NCBI GenBank assembly: GCA_902630945.1
Contig: CACOWV010000001.1
Location: 1 to 64,000 of the forward strand
Direction: 5' to 3'
From: an uncultured Pelagibacteraceae bacterium
Lineage (GTDB): Bacteria > Pseudomonadota > Alphaproteobacteria > Pelagibacterales > Pelagibacteraceae
Length of the DNA: 64,000 nt
Shown here one piece after another: positions 37,826 to 49,119 of the stretch. How positions within the stretch are numbered: position 1 is the first letter of the stretch; each line of letters starts with the position of its first letter. The notes under the pieces were generated by a model that had not been told where the DNA came from, ran no database searches, and saw only the letters and a program-made list of their open reading frames with translations. The position numbers and the translations under genes were made by a program.

Positions 37826-38890
37826 TTAAATTGATATTCCACTATCTGCTAATTTAGTAAAAAAATTGTTAGCAGATTTATTTTTTCCAAAAAACTGCAA
37901 TGATTTACTTAAAATTTTATTATTCATTCTACTTTCCAAATTAAAAAATTCATACACAAAATCTACACCTGTAGAAAAAAGATAATTTTTATGTTTAGTT
38001 TTTCTTTCAAAATCCTCACAAATTGAAGAGTTTAATTCTAGACCGTGATTTAATTTAAATTCAATTAAATCCATTAAACATTTAATATCTCTAATAGTCA
38101 TATTAAAACCTTGTCCAGCTAGAGGATGAAGCTTATGCAGTAAATCACCAAAAGCCATAATATTTTTGTAGTGATAATTTCTTAAATTAAGCGAATTTAA
38201 TTCAAAATTTGATATTTGATTAATTTTGAGAATTGAATATTTCTTATTATATCTTTTTATTAAAGATTTTATTTCTAAATCTTTTGTTCCTCTCGCTGAA
38301 TAAACTACTGATGTTTTATAATCTGAAATTGGTAAAAATGCTAATGGTCCTTTTTTTGTGAAGATTTGTACAGCTGTTTTATTTTCTGAAATTTTTTTAT
38401 GATCTATTATAGCAGTATGTGCATAACTGCTGTATTTTTTCTCTAACCTTTTATAGAAATATTTTTTGCTTAATAGGTTATTTCGTTCACAATTTATAAT
38501 CAACTTATAATCATTTATAGATTTTAATTGACCCTTTTTTTTGTAAAAAAATTTGTCTTTTTCAAGTGATGACTTTAAACTCTTATATAAATCAAAATTT
38601 TTGACAATTGAAAAAAGATTTTCATTTTTTTTTTCAAAATTTAAAATTTTTTCATTTTTTAAATTATCTGAATAGATTTCAATCTTGTTTATATTCCACA
38701 ATAATTTTTTTAAATTGAGAATATTTTTATTAAAGAAATCAATATTAGCTTGTGAAATACCAATTGTCCTTGATTTGTTTATTTTGAGTTTTCCTTGATT
38801 AGAATAAAAATCTACATATATACCTTTATTAACTAAAGCTTTTGCTAACGTTATACTTACCAAACCACCACCAACTATACATACGTTCAT
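37826..38890 (-). CDS. FAD-dependent UbiH/UbiF-type hydroxylase
   Basis: MNVCIVGGGLVSITLAKALVNKGI...MAFGDLLHKLHPLAGQGFNMTIRDIKCL; start at 38890. Confidence 0.92.
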   Translation of the reverse strand: MNVCIVGGGLVSITLAKALVNKGIYVDFYSNQGKLKINKSRTIGISQANIDFFNKNILNLKKLLWNINKIEIYSDNLKNEKILNFEKKNENLFSIVKNFDLYKSLKSSLEKDKFFYKKKGQLKSINDYKLIINCERNNLLSKKYFYKRLEKKYSSYAHTAIIDHKKISENKTAVQIFTKKGPLAFLPISDYKTSVVYSARGTKDLEIKSLIKRYNKKYSILKINQISNFELNSLNLRNYHYKNIMAFGDLLHKLHPLAGQGFNMTIRDIKCLMDLIEFKLNHGLELNSSICEDFERKTKHKNYLFSTGVDFVYEFFNLESRMNNKILSKSLQFFGKNKSANNFFTKLADSGISI

Positions 38891-38920
38891 AATAATTTTA
38901 ATTTTAACAATAAAAATTAG

Positions 38921-41044
38921 ATGATACAAAGTGATAAATTTGATTCATCAAATATGGATATAAAAAAAATAGCCAATTCTGTTATTACTTTTACAATTAA
39001 ACGATTAATTGAGATTGCAGGTGTTATTATTTCTTTATTAGGTGTGTTGCTATTAGTTTCTTTAATCACTTATTCACCAGATGATCCAAATTTTATTTTT
39101 CCTGACAACACAGAAATTAAGAATTTACTAGGTATTAGGGGAAGCTATATATCTGATTTATTTTTACAATCGGTTGGCCTTATTTCTTATTTAATCTCAA
39201 TAACATTTGTATTAACTGGAATTTCTATTTTTAAAAGAAAAAACTTTTTTTTAATTATTGAAAATATCTTTTACACAATACCTTATTGTCTTTTAGGATC
39301 TTTATTTTTGGATTATTTTTATAAAAATGCTTTTGAATTATATATCAATGGTAATGGAGGATTTATTGGTGGTTATCTAAATAAAACAATTTTAACTAAT
39401 ATTATCAACTCAAATGAAACTGTATTCTATTACATTCTAACAATTTTTATTACTATTTTCTTTTTACTTAGTATTAATTTTCATCCAAAAAATTTTTATT
39501 TATCTTTAAAAAAGATATTATTATCCCTTTTCAAAAAAAATGAAAAAAACTACACAGATAAAAATGAAATAATAAATGAATATATCCCCCAAGAAGAAAT
39601 TAAAAATTTAATTCAAGAAGATTTGCCATTTATAAAAGCAGAAAGGTCACAAAATTTAAACAAAAAAATTTTTGAATTGCCATCTGTTTCCTTGTTAAAT
39701 ATTCCAGCAAAAAAAGAAAAGAGCAATTTAAAGAATAATGAAAACAGCGATCCTACCTTTTTAGAAAAAATTCTTTTAGATTTTGGAGTGGATGGGAAGA
39801 TCAAAAAAGTAAGCCAAGGTCCTGTTGTTACATTAAATGAGTTCGAACCAGCTGCTGGTGTTAAAATTTCAAAAATAGTAAATCTATCTGATGACATAGC
39901 AAGAAATACCAGCTCAGAGTCCGCTCGTATTTCAACTATACCAGGACGAAACACAGTTGGAATTGAGCTACCCAATCTTTCAAGAGAAAATGTTTGCTTA
40001 AGTGAAATTCTTAATGAAAAGAATTTCAAAAACAAAGATATAAAATTACCAATTGCTCTTGGAAAAAATATATCTGGATCCCCTGTGATTGGAGATTTAG
40101 GATCTATGCCTCACTTACTTATAGCGGGTACAACTGGCTCTGGAAAATCAGTTTGTATTAATACAATTATTTTATCACTCTTATACAGACACACTCCTGA
40201 AAAATGTAAATTTATTTTAATTGACCCAAAGATGCTTGAATTATCAACGTACGAAGGAATACCACATTTGCTCTGCCCTGTAATAACCGAAGCAAAAAAA
40301 GCTGCTTCAGTTTTAGGGTGGGTAGTAAAAGAAATGGAGAGTAGATATAGATTAATGACAAAAGAGGGAGTGAGAAATATTGATGGTTATAACAATAAAC
40401 ACAAACTTCCAATGCCATTTATAGTAGTTGTTGTTGATGAAATGTCTGACTTGATGCTAGTTGCTGGAAAAGAAATTGAAAATTATATTCAAAAGTTATC
40501 ACAAATGGCTCGTGCAGCAGGTATACATATAATTATGGCTACTCAACGTCCCAGTGTTGATGTAATAACTGGAACTATCAAAGCAAATTTTCCAACCCGT
40601 ATTTCTTTTCAAGTTACATCAAAAATCGATAGCAGAACAATTTTAGGTGAACAAGGTGCAGAGCAATTATTAGGTAAGGGGGATATGTTGTATATGTCTT
40701 CTGCAAATCGAATAGTCAGAATTCATGCACCATTTGTCTCTGATGTTGAAATAGAGAAAATAAATAATTTCTTAAGATCTCAAGCAGAGCCAGATTACGT
40801 TGATGAGATATTAAACTTTGTTGATGAGAAAGAAATTAATGAAACTTCAAAAAATCAAGAGGATAAAGATGATCTTTATCAAACAGCAGTAGAAATAATT
40901 AAATCTGAAGGTAAAGCATCAACATCATTTCTCCAAAGAAAACTTCAGATTGGTTACAATCGTGCTGCAAGAATAATTGATATGATGGAAGCAGAAGGAA
41001 TAGTAAGTAAAGCTAATCATGTTGGAAAACGTGATGTTCTTTAA
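38921..41044 (+). CDS. ftsK: DNA translocase FtsK
   Basis: N-terminal TM segments; PHLLIAGTTGSGKSVCINTII; FILIDPKMLELSTYEGIPHLLCPVI; C-terminal gamma domain. Confidence 0.98.
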   Translation: MIQSDKFDSSNMDIKKIANSVITFTIKRLIEIAGVIISLLGVLLLVSLITYSPDDPNFIFPDNTEIKNLLGIRGSYISDLFLQSVGLISYLISITFVLTGISIFKRKNFFLIIENIFYTIPYCLLGSLFLDYFYKNAFELYINGNGGFIGGYLNKTILTNIINSNETVFYYILTIFITIFFLLSINFHPKNFYLSLKKILLSLFKKNEKNYTDKNEIINEYIPQEEIKNLIQEDLPFIKAERSQNLNKKIFELPSVSLLNIPAKKEKSNLKNNENSDPTFLEKILLDFGVDGKIKKVSQGPVVTLNEFEPAAGVKISKIVNLSDDIARNTSSESARISTIPGRNTVGIELPNLSRENVCLSEILNEKNFKNKDIKLPIALGKNISGSPVIGDLGSMPHLLIAGTTGSGKSVCINTIILSLLYRHTPEKCKFILIDPKMLELSTYEGIPHLLCPVITEAKKAASVLGWVVKEMESRYRLMTKEGVRNIDGYNNKHKLPMPFIVVVVDEMSDLMLVAGKEIENYIQKLSQMARAAGIHIIMATQRPSVDVITGTIKANFPTRISFQVTSKIDSRTILGEQGAEQLLGKGDMLYMSSANRIVRIHAPFVSDVEIEKINNFLRSQAEPDYVDEILNFVDEKEINETSKNQEDKDDLYQTAVEIIKSEGKASTSFLQRKLQIGYNRAARIIDMMEAEGIVSKANHVGKRDVL

Positions 41045-41591
41045 TCTAAAAATCTTTTATTTTCTTATATTTTTAATTTTATCTTCTAAAGTAATTGCAA
41101 ATGAAAAAGATGGTATAATTCAAAATTTAGAAAATATTCAAAATATCACTTTTGATTTTGAGCAAAATATAAATGGAAAAATTGAAAATGGTAAATGTAC
41201 TATTGAATATCCAAAAAAAATAAACTGTAAATATAATCTTCAAAATAACAAAGTTTTAATTTCAAATGGGAGATCTATTGTAATAAAAACGTCCAATAGT
41301 TTTTATATTTATCCAATAGAAAAAACTCCTTTAAATCTTATTTTAGATAAAAAATTTATATTAAAAAAAATATCGAATTTAAGTGCGAGGATCATAGAAA
41401 ATAAATATGTTAATTTTAAATTTTCTGAAAACGACAACGAAATAAATCTTTTTTTCGATAAAAAAACATTTAATCTAATAGGCTGGCAAACACTCGATAT
41501 ATATCAAAATTTAAGTATAACATATTTGAATTCAATAATAAAAAACCAAAAACTTGAAAAAAATTTATTTAAATTACCAAACCAAAATTAA
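41019..41591 (+). CDS. Outer membrane lipoprotein carrier protein LolA-like
   Basis: Signal peptide; NITFDFEQNINGKIENGKCTIEYPKKINCKY...; downstream of ftsK. Confidence 0.85.
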   Translation: MLENVMFFNLKIFYFLIFLILSSKVIANEKDGIIQNLENIQNITFDFEQNINGKIENGKCTIEYPKKINCKYNLQNNKVLISNGRSIVIKTSNSFYIYPIEKTPLNLILDKKFILKKISNLSARIIENKYVNFKFSENDNEINLFFDKKTFNLIGWQTLDIYQNLSITYLNSIIKNQKLEKNLFKLPNQN

Positions 41592-41592
41592 A

Positions 41593-42096
41593 TTAAATAG
41601 TCACTGTTTCTTTTTTAAAAATTTTCATTCCTCTTGAAATGTAATTGTCTAATGCATTTTTATGATCTAATGAGCATGTATGAACGCATACTCTTTTGGC
41701 TTCCTCTAAAAAAGAGTTCTTGATTGCTGAAGATAAAAGATATGATCCTAATTTTTGATTTTGATATTCTTCTAACAAGCCTAGATAAGCTATTTCAATT
41801 TCATTTTTATCAGAATGTAAAATTAATTCGAAATAACCTGCTAAATCATTCTTTGCAGTTAATACATATGTTTTTACGTTTTTATTAGACACATATTCAA
41901 TCCAACTTCTATCGCTCCATTCTAATCTATCGATCCAATTGTGTTTTTTGCCAACTTCTTTATAAAAAAATTTATTTAATTGAAAGTTTGCTGGTTGTAT
42001 AAATTTTATTTTATAATCTTCTGAAGGAGAATGAGACTCTCTTAATTCCTCAAGAGAATTAATTTCTAGATAATTTCTTTCAATTTGTTTATTCAC
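41593..42096 (-). CDS. GNAT family N-acetyltransferase
   Basis: LAGYFELILHSDKNEIEIAYLGLLEEYQNQKLGSYLLSSAIKNSF...VHTCSLDHKNALDNYISRGM. Confidence 0.92.
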   Translation of the reverse strand: MNKQIERNYLEINSLEELRESHSPSEDYKIKFIQPANFQLNKFFYKEVGKKHNWIDRLEWSDRSWIEYVSNKNVKTYVLTAKNDLAGYFELILHSDKNEIEIAYLGLLEEYQNQKLGSYLLSSAIKNSFLEEAKRVCVHTCSLDHKNALDNYISRGMKIFKKETVTI

Positions 42097-42458
42097 TCAA
42101 CCATTCTTCCGACTTTTTCACCGCCAAATAAATGAAAATGTAAATGAGGTACTTCTTGACCTCCATTGTCACTAATGTTAGCCAAAGCTCTATAGCCTTT
42201 GCCATTTTCAACTGAAATACCTAATTTTTTTGCAACAATGTTAATTCCTCTAATTAATCCCACTATCTCATCTGGGTTAGCATTTAAGCTAAAATCATCT
42301 AAATCAATATACCTACCCTTTGGTATAACTAATGCATGAATTTTTTTTTGAGGGTTAATATCATGAAAAGATAAAACAAAACTATCTTCGTAAATTTTTT
42401 TACAAGGTATTTCACCTCTAAGAATTTTTGCAAAAATATTATTATCATCATATTCCAT
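42093..42458 (-). CDS. HIT family (HINT-like) protein
   Basis: NIFAKILRGEIPCKKIYED...HALVIPK...GGQEVPHLHFHLFGG. Confidence 0.96.
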   Translation of the reverse strand: MEYDDNNIFAKILRGEIPCKKIYEDSFVLSFHDINPQKKIHALVIPKGRYIDLDDFSLNANPDEIVGLIRGINIVAKKLGISVENGKGYRALANISDNGGQEVPHLHFHLFGGEKVGRMVE

Positions 42459-42480
42459 AGAATTATTATATATTTATTAG

Positions 42481-43338
42481 CTAATTTTTCTCAATAAAAA
42501 TTATCTCGGAAATATTGATTTTATTTTCGATATAATTTCCTTTTTCAATATATATATTTTTTATCATTTTATTCATTATTTCTGCTTCTCTATCAGAGAT
42601 ATATTGTATTTTTTTAATATTATTATCTTTTATTGAAATTATTATTTCTTTTGCCCCAAACTTTAAATTATCTGGATTTAAATGCAAAGCTGATAAATAT
42701 TGAGAGCTATCTTCAATAATATAGATACCGCTTTTTTTAAGTTTTTTAAAAAAATTATTAAAAGTAATTATTTGATCTTTTATATTATGACTTCCGTCAT
42801 CTATTATTATATCAAATTCCTCATTCAAAAAAACACTCAGTCTTTCCAGAATGTCATTAGATTGTGTATCTACATAAATTGGTCTTATATTTTTTGAATA
42901 TACTTTTAATTGAAATGGATTTATATCTGCACAAATAATCTTTGGTGTATCAAAATAATTAAAAAAGCTCGCTGTAGCTGCACCTCTTAAACTGCCAATC
43001 TCTAAAATATTTAAATCTCTTAAATTCTTATATTTCGAGAGATACTTTTCATAAAAAGGAGAATAATTATGCCCATTAATTTTTTCATTATTTATTACAA
43101 ATTTTGAAGCTTTATCTGAATTAAATTTAATAAACAAATCATCAAAACTTGTTTTCCTATCAATCTTTTCTTTCTGATCTAAATTATTTTTGCCCAAAGA
43201 AAAAAGTTCACGACATTTATTTAAAATAAACTTATATGGGTAATTAAATAATTTCCTAAAAGCTTTAAAATATTTTTTTTTGGCCAGGTCTACTTTGATC
43301 GATTGAATATAAGAAAAAAAAAAATCTTTTAGTTTCAT
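42481..43338 (-). CDS. Class I SAM-dependent methyltransferase
   Basis: NILEIGSLRGAATASFFNYFDTPKIICADINPFQL...FDIIIDDGSH...SGIYIIEDSS. Confidence 0.88.
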   Translation of the reverse strand: MKLKDFFFSYIQSIKVDLAKKKYFKAFRKLFNYPYKFILNKCRELFSLGKNNLDQKEKIDRKTSFDDLFIKFNSDKASKFVINNEKINGHNYSPFYEKYLSKYKNLRDLNILEIGSLRGAATASFFNYFDTPKIICADINPFQLKVYSKNIRPIYVDTQSNDILERLSVFLNEEFDIIIDDGSHNIKDQIITFNNFFKKLKKSGIYIIEDSSQYLSALHLNPDNLKFGAKEIIISIKDNNIKKIQYISDREAEIMNKMIKNIYIEKGNYIENKINISEIIFIEKN

Positions 43339-43349
43339 TGATCCATAAA

Positions 43350-43565
43350 TTATTTTTGTTCAAGCCCAAACTTAATGTATTTATACCAAGCTCTTTCATG
43401 AAAATAGTATAAGAACATTTTTGTAATTACTTCCATTCCTGCTATAGCCCCAGCCCAATTCCATTCACCAGTTATAAACCAGGCTATTATAAACGTATCG
43501 GTGGTTGCAAGAACTCTCCATGTTAAAGTTTTTGCAATATGCCTTTTCTTGGTTACATGTTTCAT
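43350..43565 (-). CDS. DUF2061 membrane protein
   Basis: RHIAKTLTWRVLATTDTFIIAWFITGEWNWAGAIAGMEVITKMFLYYFHERAWYKI-like. Confidence 0.93.
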   Translation of the reverse strand: MKHVTKKRHIAKTLTWRVLATTDTFIIAWFITGEWNWAGAIAGMEVITKMFLYYFHERAWYKYIKFGLEQK

Positions 43566-43577
43566 GCGTCATCCTTT

Positions 43578-43850
43578 CTATTTTCTCCTTTTTTTAAGTT
43601 CATCCATTACATCTTCAATTCTTATATCGTTTGCTTCTAAATAAACGATTAGATGATAAAGAACGTCCGCACTTTCATGTATCTTATTGGTATCTTTTTC
43701 TACAGCCTCAATAAGTTCATTAATTTCCTCTAGTACTTTTGCTTTACTTAAAGAATTATCCTTAAGTAACTTGTTTGTATATGAACCATCAATTGGTTTT
43801 TCTTTTCTTTCCCTAATAATTTGAATTAAATTGTTTAGAGTATCAAACAT
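43578..43850 (-). CDS. hisE: Phosphoribosyl-ATP pyrophosphatase
   Basis: SYTNKLLKDNSLSKAKVLEEINELIEAV...SADVLYHLIVYLEAN. Confidence 0.93.
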   Translation of the reverse strand: MFDTLNNLIQIIRERKEKPIDGSYTNKLLKDNSLSKAKVLEEINELIEAVEKDTNKIHESADVLYHLIVYLEANDIRIEDVMDELKKRRK

Positions 43851-43851
43851 A

Positions 43852-44607
43852 CTAAATTCTAACAGGTATTCCTTTTGAGTCCAAATAATCCTTGGCTTCT
43901 TTTACAGAGTGTTTTCCATAATGAAATATAGAAGCTGCTAAAACTGCACTAGCTTTTCCCAATTTAATTCCATCAACAAGGTGATCTAAATTGCCCACGC
44001 CACCTGATGCAATAATAGGAATATTTACCTTGGATGAAATTTTAGACATTAATTCAATATCATAACCAGCTTGTGTTCCATCTCGGTCCATTGAAGTAAC
44101 TAACAGCTCTCCTGCACCATTTTTTTCCATTTGCTTTGCATACTCCAATGCATCAATGCCGCTGTTATTTCTTCCACCATGAGTAAATACTTCCCACTTA
44201 TCTCCATTTTTTTTTGCATCAATTGCAACTACAATACATTGGGATCCAAATTTTTTTGAACTATCAATAACTACTTTTGAATTTTCAACTGCAGCAGTAT
44301 TAATTGAAACTTTATCTGCACCACAATTTAGTAACTTGTTGATATCTTCAACACTCCTTATACCGCCACCGACAGTTAAAGGCACAAAACATTCCTTTGA
44401 AGTTTTTTTTACAACTTCATAAATAGTATCTCTATTTTCATGTGAGGCTGTAATATCAAGAAAGCAAATCTCATCTGCCCCGCCATCACTATAAATTTTT
44501 GCTTGCTCTACAGGGTCTCCTGCATCTTTTAAATCAATAAAGTTAATACCCTTAACAACACGACCATTTTTAACGTCTAAACAAGGAATTATTCTATATT
44601 TAAGCAT
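43852..44607 (-). CDS. hisF: Imidazole glycerol phosphate synthase subunit HisF
   Basis: [61 protein letters not shown]. Confidence 0.99.
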   Translation of the reverse strand: MLKYRIIPCLDVKNGRVVKGINFIDLKDAGDPVEQAKIYSDGGADEICFLDITASHENRDTIYEVVKKTSKECFVPLTVGGGIRSVEDINKLLNCGADKVSINTAAVENSKVVIDSSKKFGSQCIVVAIDAKKNGDKWEVFTHGGRNNSGIDALEYAKQMEKNGAGELLVTSMDRDGTQAGYDIELMSKISSKVNIPIIASGGVGNLDHLVDGIKLGKASAVLAASIFHYGKHSVKEAKDYLDSKGIPVRI

Positions 44608-45316
44608 CTTCTTTTACCATTTCTTCTAATTTAATATCACCATCATAGATAGCTTTACCAACTATTATACCTTCAACATTTTTTAAATTCTTTGCCTTTT
44701 TAATATCTTCTATTGAAGAAACACCACCAGATATTATCACAGGGCAATTTGAAATCTCGGCAACTTTTGATGTCTCATCGAAATTTGGACTTTGTTTCAT
44801 ACCATCTCGATTGATATCGGTATAAATCAATCTACTAACACCATAATTGTTAACTTCCTTTAAATAATCTAGAGCTAATTGGTTAGAATTTTCTTTCCAT
44901 CCAGATATTGACAAATACCCATCTTTAGCATCCAAGCCTAGAGCAATTTTATTTGGAAATTTTTCACATGCTTCTTTTAAAAATTTTTTATCTCTTATAG
45001 CAGCACTTCCTAAGATTACTTTCTCAACTCCAGCATCGATATATTTTTGAATACTACTAGAATTTCTGATACCACCGCCCACCTCAATCTCTAAATTAAA
45101 TTTACCAACTATATCTTTAATAATATCTAAATTTACTGTTTCACCAGTTAAAGCACCATCTAAATCAACAATGTGTAAATTTTTAAATCCGTAATCTTTA
45201 TATTTCCCAGCTTGTTCAACTGGAGACATTTCGTACTCAGTTTTATTATTAAAATCTCCTTTAACTAATCTTACACACTTTTTATCTTTAATATCTATTG
45301 CAGGAAATATTTTCAT
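44600..45316 (-). CDS. hisA: HisA isomerase
   Basis: [53 protein letters not shown]; start at 45316. Confidence 0.97.
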   Translation of the reverse strand: MKIFPAIDIKDKKCVRLVKGDFNNKTEYEMSPVEQAGKYKDYGFKNLHIVDLDGALTGETVNLDIIKDIVGKFNLEIEVGGGIRNSSSIQKYIDAGVEKVILGSAAIRDKKFLKEACEKFPNKIALGLDAKDGYLSISGWKENSNQLALDYLKEVNNYGVSRLIYTDINRDGMKQSPNFDETSKVAEISNCPVIISGGVSSIEDIKKAKNLKNVEGIIVGKAIYDGDIKLEEMVKEDA

Positions 45317-45507
45317 TTTTCTTTGTTCTTTCTTTTTTCTTTTCTCCAAAGAATAAAAAATAATAAGATTAAAGCTGGTTGTAGAATAACAAATATGACA
45401 ATGTTAGCTAGATAATAACCAAATCCAAATTCCCCAGGAGCGCCTCCTATCACTTGAAGAATATAAACGCAGAACATAAAAAAATCTGTAATAATTTTTT
45501 CAAACAT
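45313..45507 (-). CDS. Small membrane protein inside the his operon
   Basis: 64-aa ORF overlapping the hisA start by 4 bp; two predicted TM segments. Confidence 0.65.
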   Translation of the reverse strand: MFEKIITDFFMFCVYILQVIGGAPGEFGFGYYLANIVIFVILQPALILLFFILWRKEKRKNKEK

Positions 45508-45508
45508 T

Positions 45509-46135
45509 TTAAATTTTTATAAAGTTTTCAATAATTTTTAATCCCAATTTATCACTCTTTTCAGGGTGAAATTGGGTTCCAAAAATATTTTCTTTTTCAA
45601 CAGAGCAAACAATATTTGATGAATAATCTGTTGTTGCTGAAACTACTTTTTTATCAACTGGTACAAATTCATAACTATGAACAAAATACATATGAGAATT
45701 ATTTTCTATATCTTTAAAAATTTTACTATCTTTAACAATATTGATTTGGTTCCAGCCAATATGAGGAAGTTTAAATTTTCCACCTTGATTATCTATTTTC
45801 GAAACTTTACCTGAAATCCATCCTAACCCCTTAGTCTCAGTTTCTTCATAGCCAACATCAGCAAACATCTGCAAACCAACACAAATTCCAAGAAGAGGTT
45901 TTTTATTGGTCATTACAAATTCGTTAAGTGTTTCTTTTAGACCATCAATATTGTTTAAAGCTTCTACACAGCTTTTAAATGAGCCCTGCCCAGGTAAAAC
46001 CACTTTATCACTTAATTTGATCTTATTTAAATCTGAGGTAACTTCGATATTTACTTTGTCTTTAGCAACTTCTTTAAAAGAGTTTATTACCGAGCTTATA
46101 TTGCCCGAGTTGTAATCAACGATTGTAACTTTCAT
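45509..46135 (-). CDS. hisH: Imidazole glycerol phosphate synthase subunit HisH
   Basis: VTIVDYNSGNISSV; VLPGQGSFKSC; LLGICVGLQMFAD; GTQFHPEKS. Confidence 0.98.
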   Translation of the reverse strand: MKVTIVDYNSGNISSVINSFKEVAKDKVNIEVTSDLNKIKLSDKVVLPGQGSFKSCVEALNNIDGLKETLNEFVMTNKKPLLGICVGLQMFADVGYEETETKGLGWISGKVSKIDNQGGKFKLPHIGWNQINIVKDSKIFKDIENNSHMYFVHSYEFVPVDKKVVSATTDYSSNIVCSVEKENIFGTQFHPEKSDKLGLKIIENFIKI

Positions 46136-46140
46136 TAATT

Positions 46141-46731
46141 TTATAATGAGCCTTTAGTAGAAGGAATTGATTTACTATTCCTGGGGTCTATCTCTAATGC
46201 AGTTCTTAATGATCTTGCAAGTCCTTTAAAACAAGACTCAATAATATGGTGACTGTTATCACCATAAATATTTTCAACGTGTAAAGTAATTCCAGCGGCT
46301 TGGGAAAAAGCTTGAAACCATTCTTTAAATAATTCTGTATCCATTTCTCCAAGCTTTTCGACTTTAAGATTAACTTTCCAAATTAAATAGGGTCTATTCG
46401 AAATATCAATTGCAACACGTGATAAAGTTTCATCCATTGGGATCATTGCGTGAGCATATCTTCTAATTCCAACAGATTTTTTCAAGGCTTTTTTTAAAGC
46501 CTCACCGATTGCAATCCCAGTGTCTTCAGTTGTGTGGTGAAGATCGATATGCGTATCTCCTTTAGCTTTTAGGTTCATGTCGATTGAAGAATGTTTAGAT
46601 AATTGTTCAAGCATGTGGTTAAGGAAACCTATGCCTGTGTCAATTTTGTATTTACCTTTGCCATCAATGTTCAAATCAACACTAATACTTGTCTCTTTGG
46701 TTTTTCTGCTAATTTTGCCTTTACGTTTCAT
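46141..46731 (-). CDS. hisB: Imidazoleglycerol-phosphate dehydratase
   Basis: [64 protein letters not shown]. Confidence 0.98.
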   Translation of the reverse strand: MKRKGKISRKTKETSISVDLNIDGKGKYKIDTGIGFLNHMLEQLSKHSSIDMNLKAKGDTHIDLHHTTEDTGIAIGEALKKALKKSVGIRRYAHAMIPMDETLSRVAIDISNRPYLIWKVNLKVEKLGEMDTELFKEWFQAFSQAAGITLHVENIYGDNSHHIIESCFKGLARSLRTALEIDPRNSKSIPSTKGSL

Positions 46732-46822
46732 ATTTAAAAATAGGTATACATATATTATCCAATTATGGCAATAATACTAAACTTGGACTTGAACTATTTA
46801 ATTTAATATCCACTTATAACCT

Positions 46823-47338
46823 ATGACAACAATTGTATTAGTAAGAAAAAATAGCAATGTAGTAGTTGCAGGTGACGGTCAAGTCAGTATGGGAAATACT
46901 GTTGTCAAAAGCACTGCTTCAAAAGTTAGAAAAATTGAAAAAAGAAATGTTGTAGCTGGTTTTGCAGGCTCTACAGCTGATGCGCTAACTTTATTCGAAA
47001 GATTAGAAGCAAAATTGGAAAAACATGCTGGTAACTTGTCTAGAGCTGCTGTTGAATTAGCAAAGGACTGGCGGACAGATAAATACTTAAGAAGACTTGA
47101 GGCGCTAATGGCTATTGGAGATAAAGAAAATAGTTATATAATCTCTGGAACTGGTGATGTGCTAGAGCCTGAAGGAGATGTTATTGGAATAGGGTCTGGT
47201 GGCAATTATGCTTTGGCTGCTGGTAAAGTTTTAATGGAGACTGACATGAGCGCTGAAGATGTTGCTAAAAAAGCGATTGAAGTTGCCTCTGAAATTTGTG
47301 TTTTTACAAATAATAATATTAAGGTTGAAAAAATTTAA
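46823..47338 (+). CDS. hslV: ATP-dependent protease subunit HslV
   Basis: [47 protein letters not shown]. Confidence 0.98.
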   Translation: MTTIVLVRKNSNVVVAGDGQVSMGNTVVKSTASKVRKIEKRNVVAGFAGSTADALTLFERLEAKLEKHAGNLSRAAVELAKDWRTDKYLRRLEALMAIGDKENSYIISGTGDVLEPEGDVIGIGSGGNYALAAGKVLMETDMSAEDVAKKAIEVASEICVFTNNNIKVEKI

Positions 47339-48711
47339 TGGAAAAATCTAACGTTACTCCACTGGTACCCAAAGATAAAAATTCAAAAGATAACGAATCC
47401 TTAGTCAGTTCATTGTCTCCAAGGGAAATTGTTTCTGAATTAGATAGATTTGTTGTTGGACAAAACAAAGCTAAGAAAGCTGTTGCTGTAGCTCTAAGGA
47501 ATAGGTGGAGAAGACAAGCTTTAAAAGGAGAAATGAAAAATGAGGTTTTGCCGAAAAATATACTAATGATTGGTCCCACTGGAGTTGGAAAAACAGAAAT
47601 ATCAAGAAGACTCTCAAAACTTGCTGAAGCACCTTTTGTTAAAGTTGAAGCAACAAGATTTACTGAAGTTGGTTATGTGGGAAGAGATGTGGAACAAATT
47701 GTGAGAGATTTAATTGAAATAGCTATTTCAATGGAAAAAGTTAAAAAAAGAAAAGAAGTTCATGCTCAAGCACAAAAGCTTGCTGAAGAAAAAGTTTTAG
47801 ATGCATTAGTAGGAAAAAAAGCAAGCCTTGCAACTAGGGAAAGTTTCAGAAAGAGATTAAGAAATGGAGACCTGGATGACAATGAAATTGAAATAGCAGT
47901 AAGTGACTCAGGTAGTAATAATACGTCCTTTGAAATACCCGGTATGCCAGGAGCAAATGTTGGAATGATCAATATTGGAGAAATGTTAGGTAAATCGATG
48001 GGTGCCAAAGAAAAGAAAAAGAAAATGACAGTAAAAGAATCACATGAAATTTTAATTAATGATGAATCTGATAAATTAATTGAACAGGATAAAATTGTTA
48101 AAGCTGCGAAAATATCAACTGAAAATAACGGAATAGTTTTTTTAGATGAAATAGACAAAATATCTGGCAGAACAGATAGAGTGGGCGGTGATGTATCAAG
48201 AGAAGGTGTACAGAGAGATTTATTGCCATTGATTGAGGGCACAACTGTAAATACAAAATATGGACCTATCAAAACAGACCATATTTTATTTATTGCATCT
48301 GGAGCTTTTCAACTTGCAAAGCCATCTGATTTGTTGCCTGAATTACAAGGAAGATTACCAATTAGAGTAGAGTTAGAAGCTTTGACAAGCGAGGATTTTA
48401 AAAGAATTTTAAAAGAACCTGACTTTAGTTTAATCAAACAATATATTGCTTTACTGAAAACAGAAAATGTTGAACTTGAATTTTCTGAGGATGGAATTAA
48501 TACAATTGCAAATATAGCTTCTGAAGTAAACTCGACTGTTGAGAATATTGGTGCTAGAAGATTGCATACTATTATTGAAAAAATTCTTGATGACATTAGT
48601 TTTACAGCAACCGATCGATCTGGAGAAAAAATAATAATTAACAAAGAATATATAAATAAAAATTTAGATAATTTAGTAAAAGATACCGACTTATCTAAGT
48701 TTATTTTATAA
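47338..48711 (+). CDS. hslU: ATP-dependent protease ATPase subunit HslU
   Basis: [70 protein letters not shown]. Confidence 0.99.
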   Translation: MEKSNVTPLVPKDKNSKDNESLVSSLSPREIVSELDRFVVGQNKAKKAVAVALRNRWRRQALKGEMKNEVLPKNILMIGPTGVGKTEISRRLSKLAEAPFVKVEATRFTEVGYVGRDVEQIVRDLIEIAISMEKVKKRKEVHAQAQKLAEEKVLDALVGKKASLATRESFRKRLRNGDLDDNEIEIAVSDSGSNNTSFEIPGMPGANVGMINIGEMLGKSMGAKEKKKKMTVKESHEILINDESDKLIEQDKIVKAAKISTENNGIVFLDEIDKISGRTDRVGGDVSREGVQRDLLPLIEGTTVNTKYGPIKTDHILFIASGAFQLAKPSDLLPELQGRLPIRVELEALTSEDFKRILKEPDFSLIKQYIALLKTENVELEFSEDGINTIANIASEVNSTVENIGARRLHTIIEKILDDISFTATDRSGEKIIINKEYINKNLDNLVKDTDLSKFIL

Positions 48712-49119
48712 TTTTTTTTTTAAAAAAATATAAAAAGCTCCATCGCCACCATCACTAATGTCTGCATCTTCAATGCTATTTATTAAATTCATCAATTCAT
48801 GTTTGCTTTTAATGAAATCTGGTACTGAGTATCTTAATATCCCAAGGTCTTTTGAAACATAAGGATCTTTCTCATTTTGTGAGTGCAAACCTTTGCCGGT
48901 AACTATTAGTAATTTATTAACTCTTTTTTCGTAAGAATCTAAAATTAACTCTGTAACTTTTTTATTAGCATCGCTAAGTGAAAATCCGTGTAAATCAAAA
49001 GTTTTTATTTTCTTTGCGATTTTTTCTTTTGAATTGAGATCTTTATTGGGCAGACTTTCACTATTAGATAAAAAATTTTCCCAGTCTTTTTTATCTTTAT
49101 CTGAAATTTTTTTGTTCAA
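48706..49119 (-). CDS. Smr domain protein
   Basis: [20 protein letters not shown]...[19 protein letters not shown]. Confidence 0.93.
   Translation of the reverse strand: MNKKISDKDKKDWENFLSNSESLPNKDLNSKEKIAKKIKTFDLHGFSLSDANKKVTELILDSYEKRVNKLLIVTGKGLHSQNEKDPYVSKDLGILRYSVPDFIKSKHELMNLINSIEDADISDGGDGAFYIFLKKKL

Noticed and set aside
47766-48272. 168-aa minus-strand ORF opposite hslU
   Set aside because: Fully antisense to an unambiguous hslU; composition typical of a shadow ORF. Same reasoning for other antisense ORFs, e.g. 39613-40035, 20535-21020, 60697-61059, 58002-58295.
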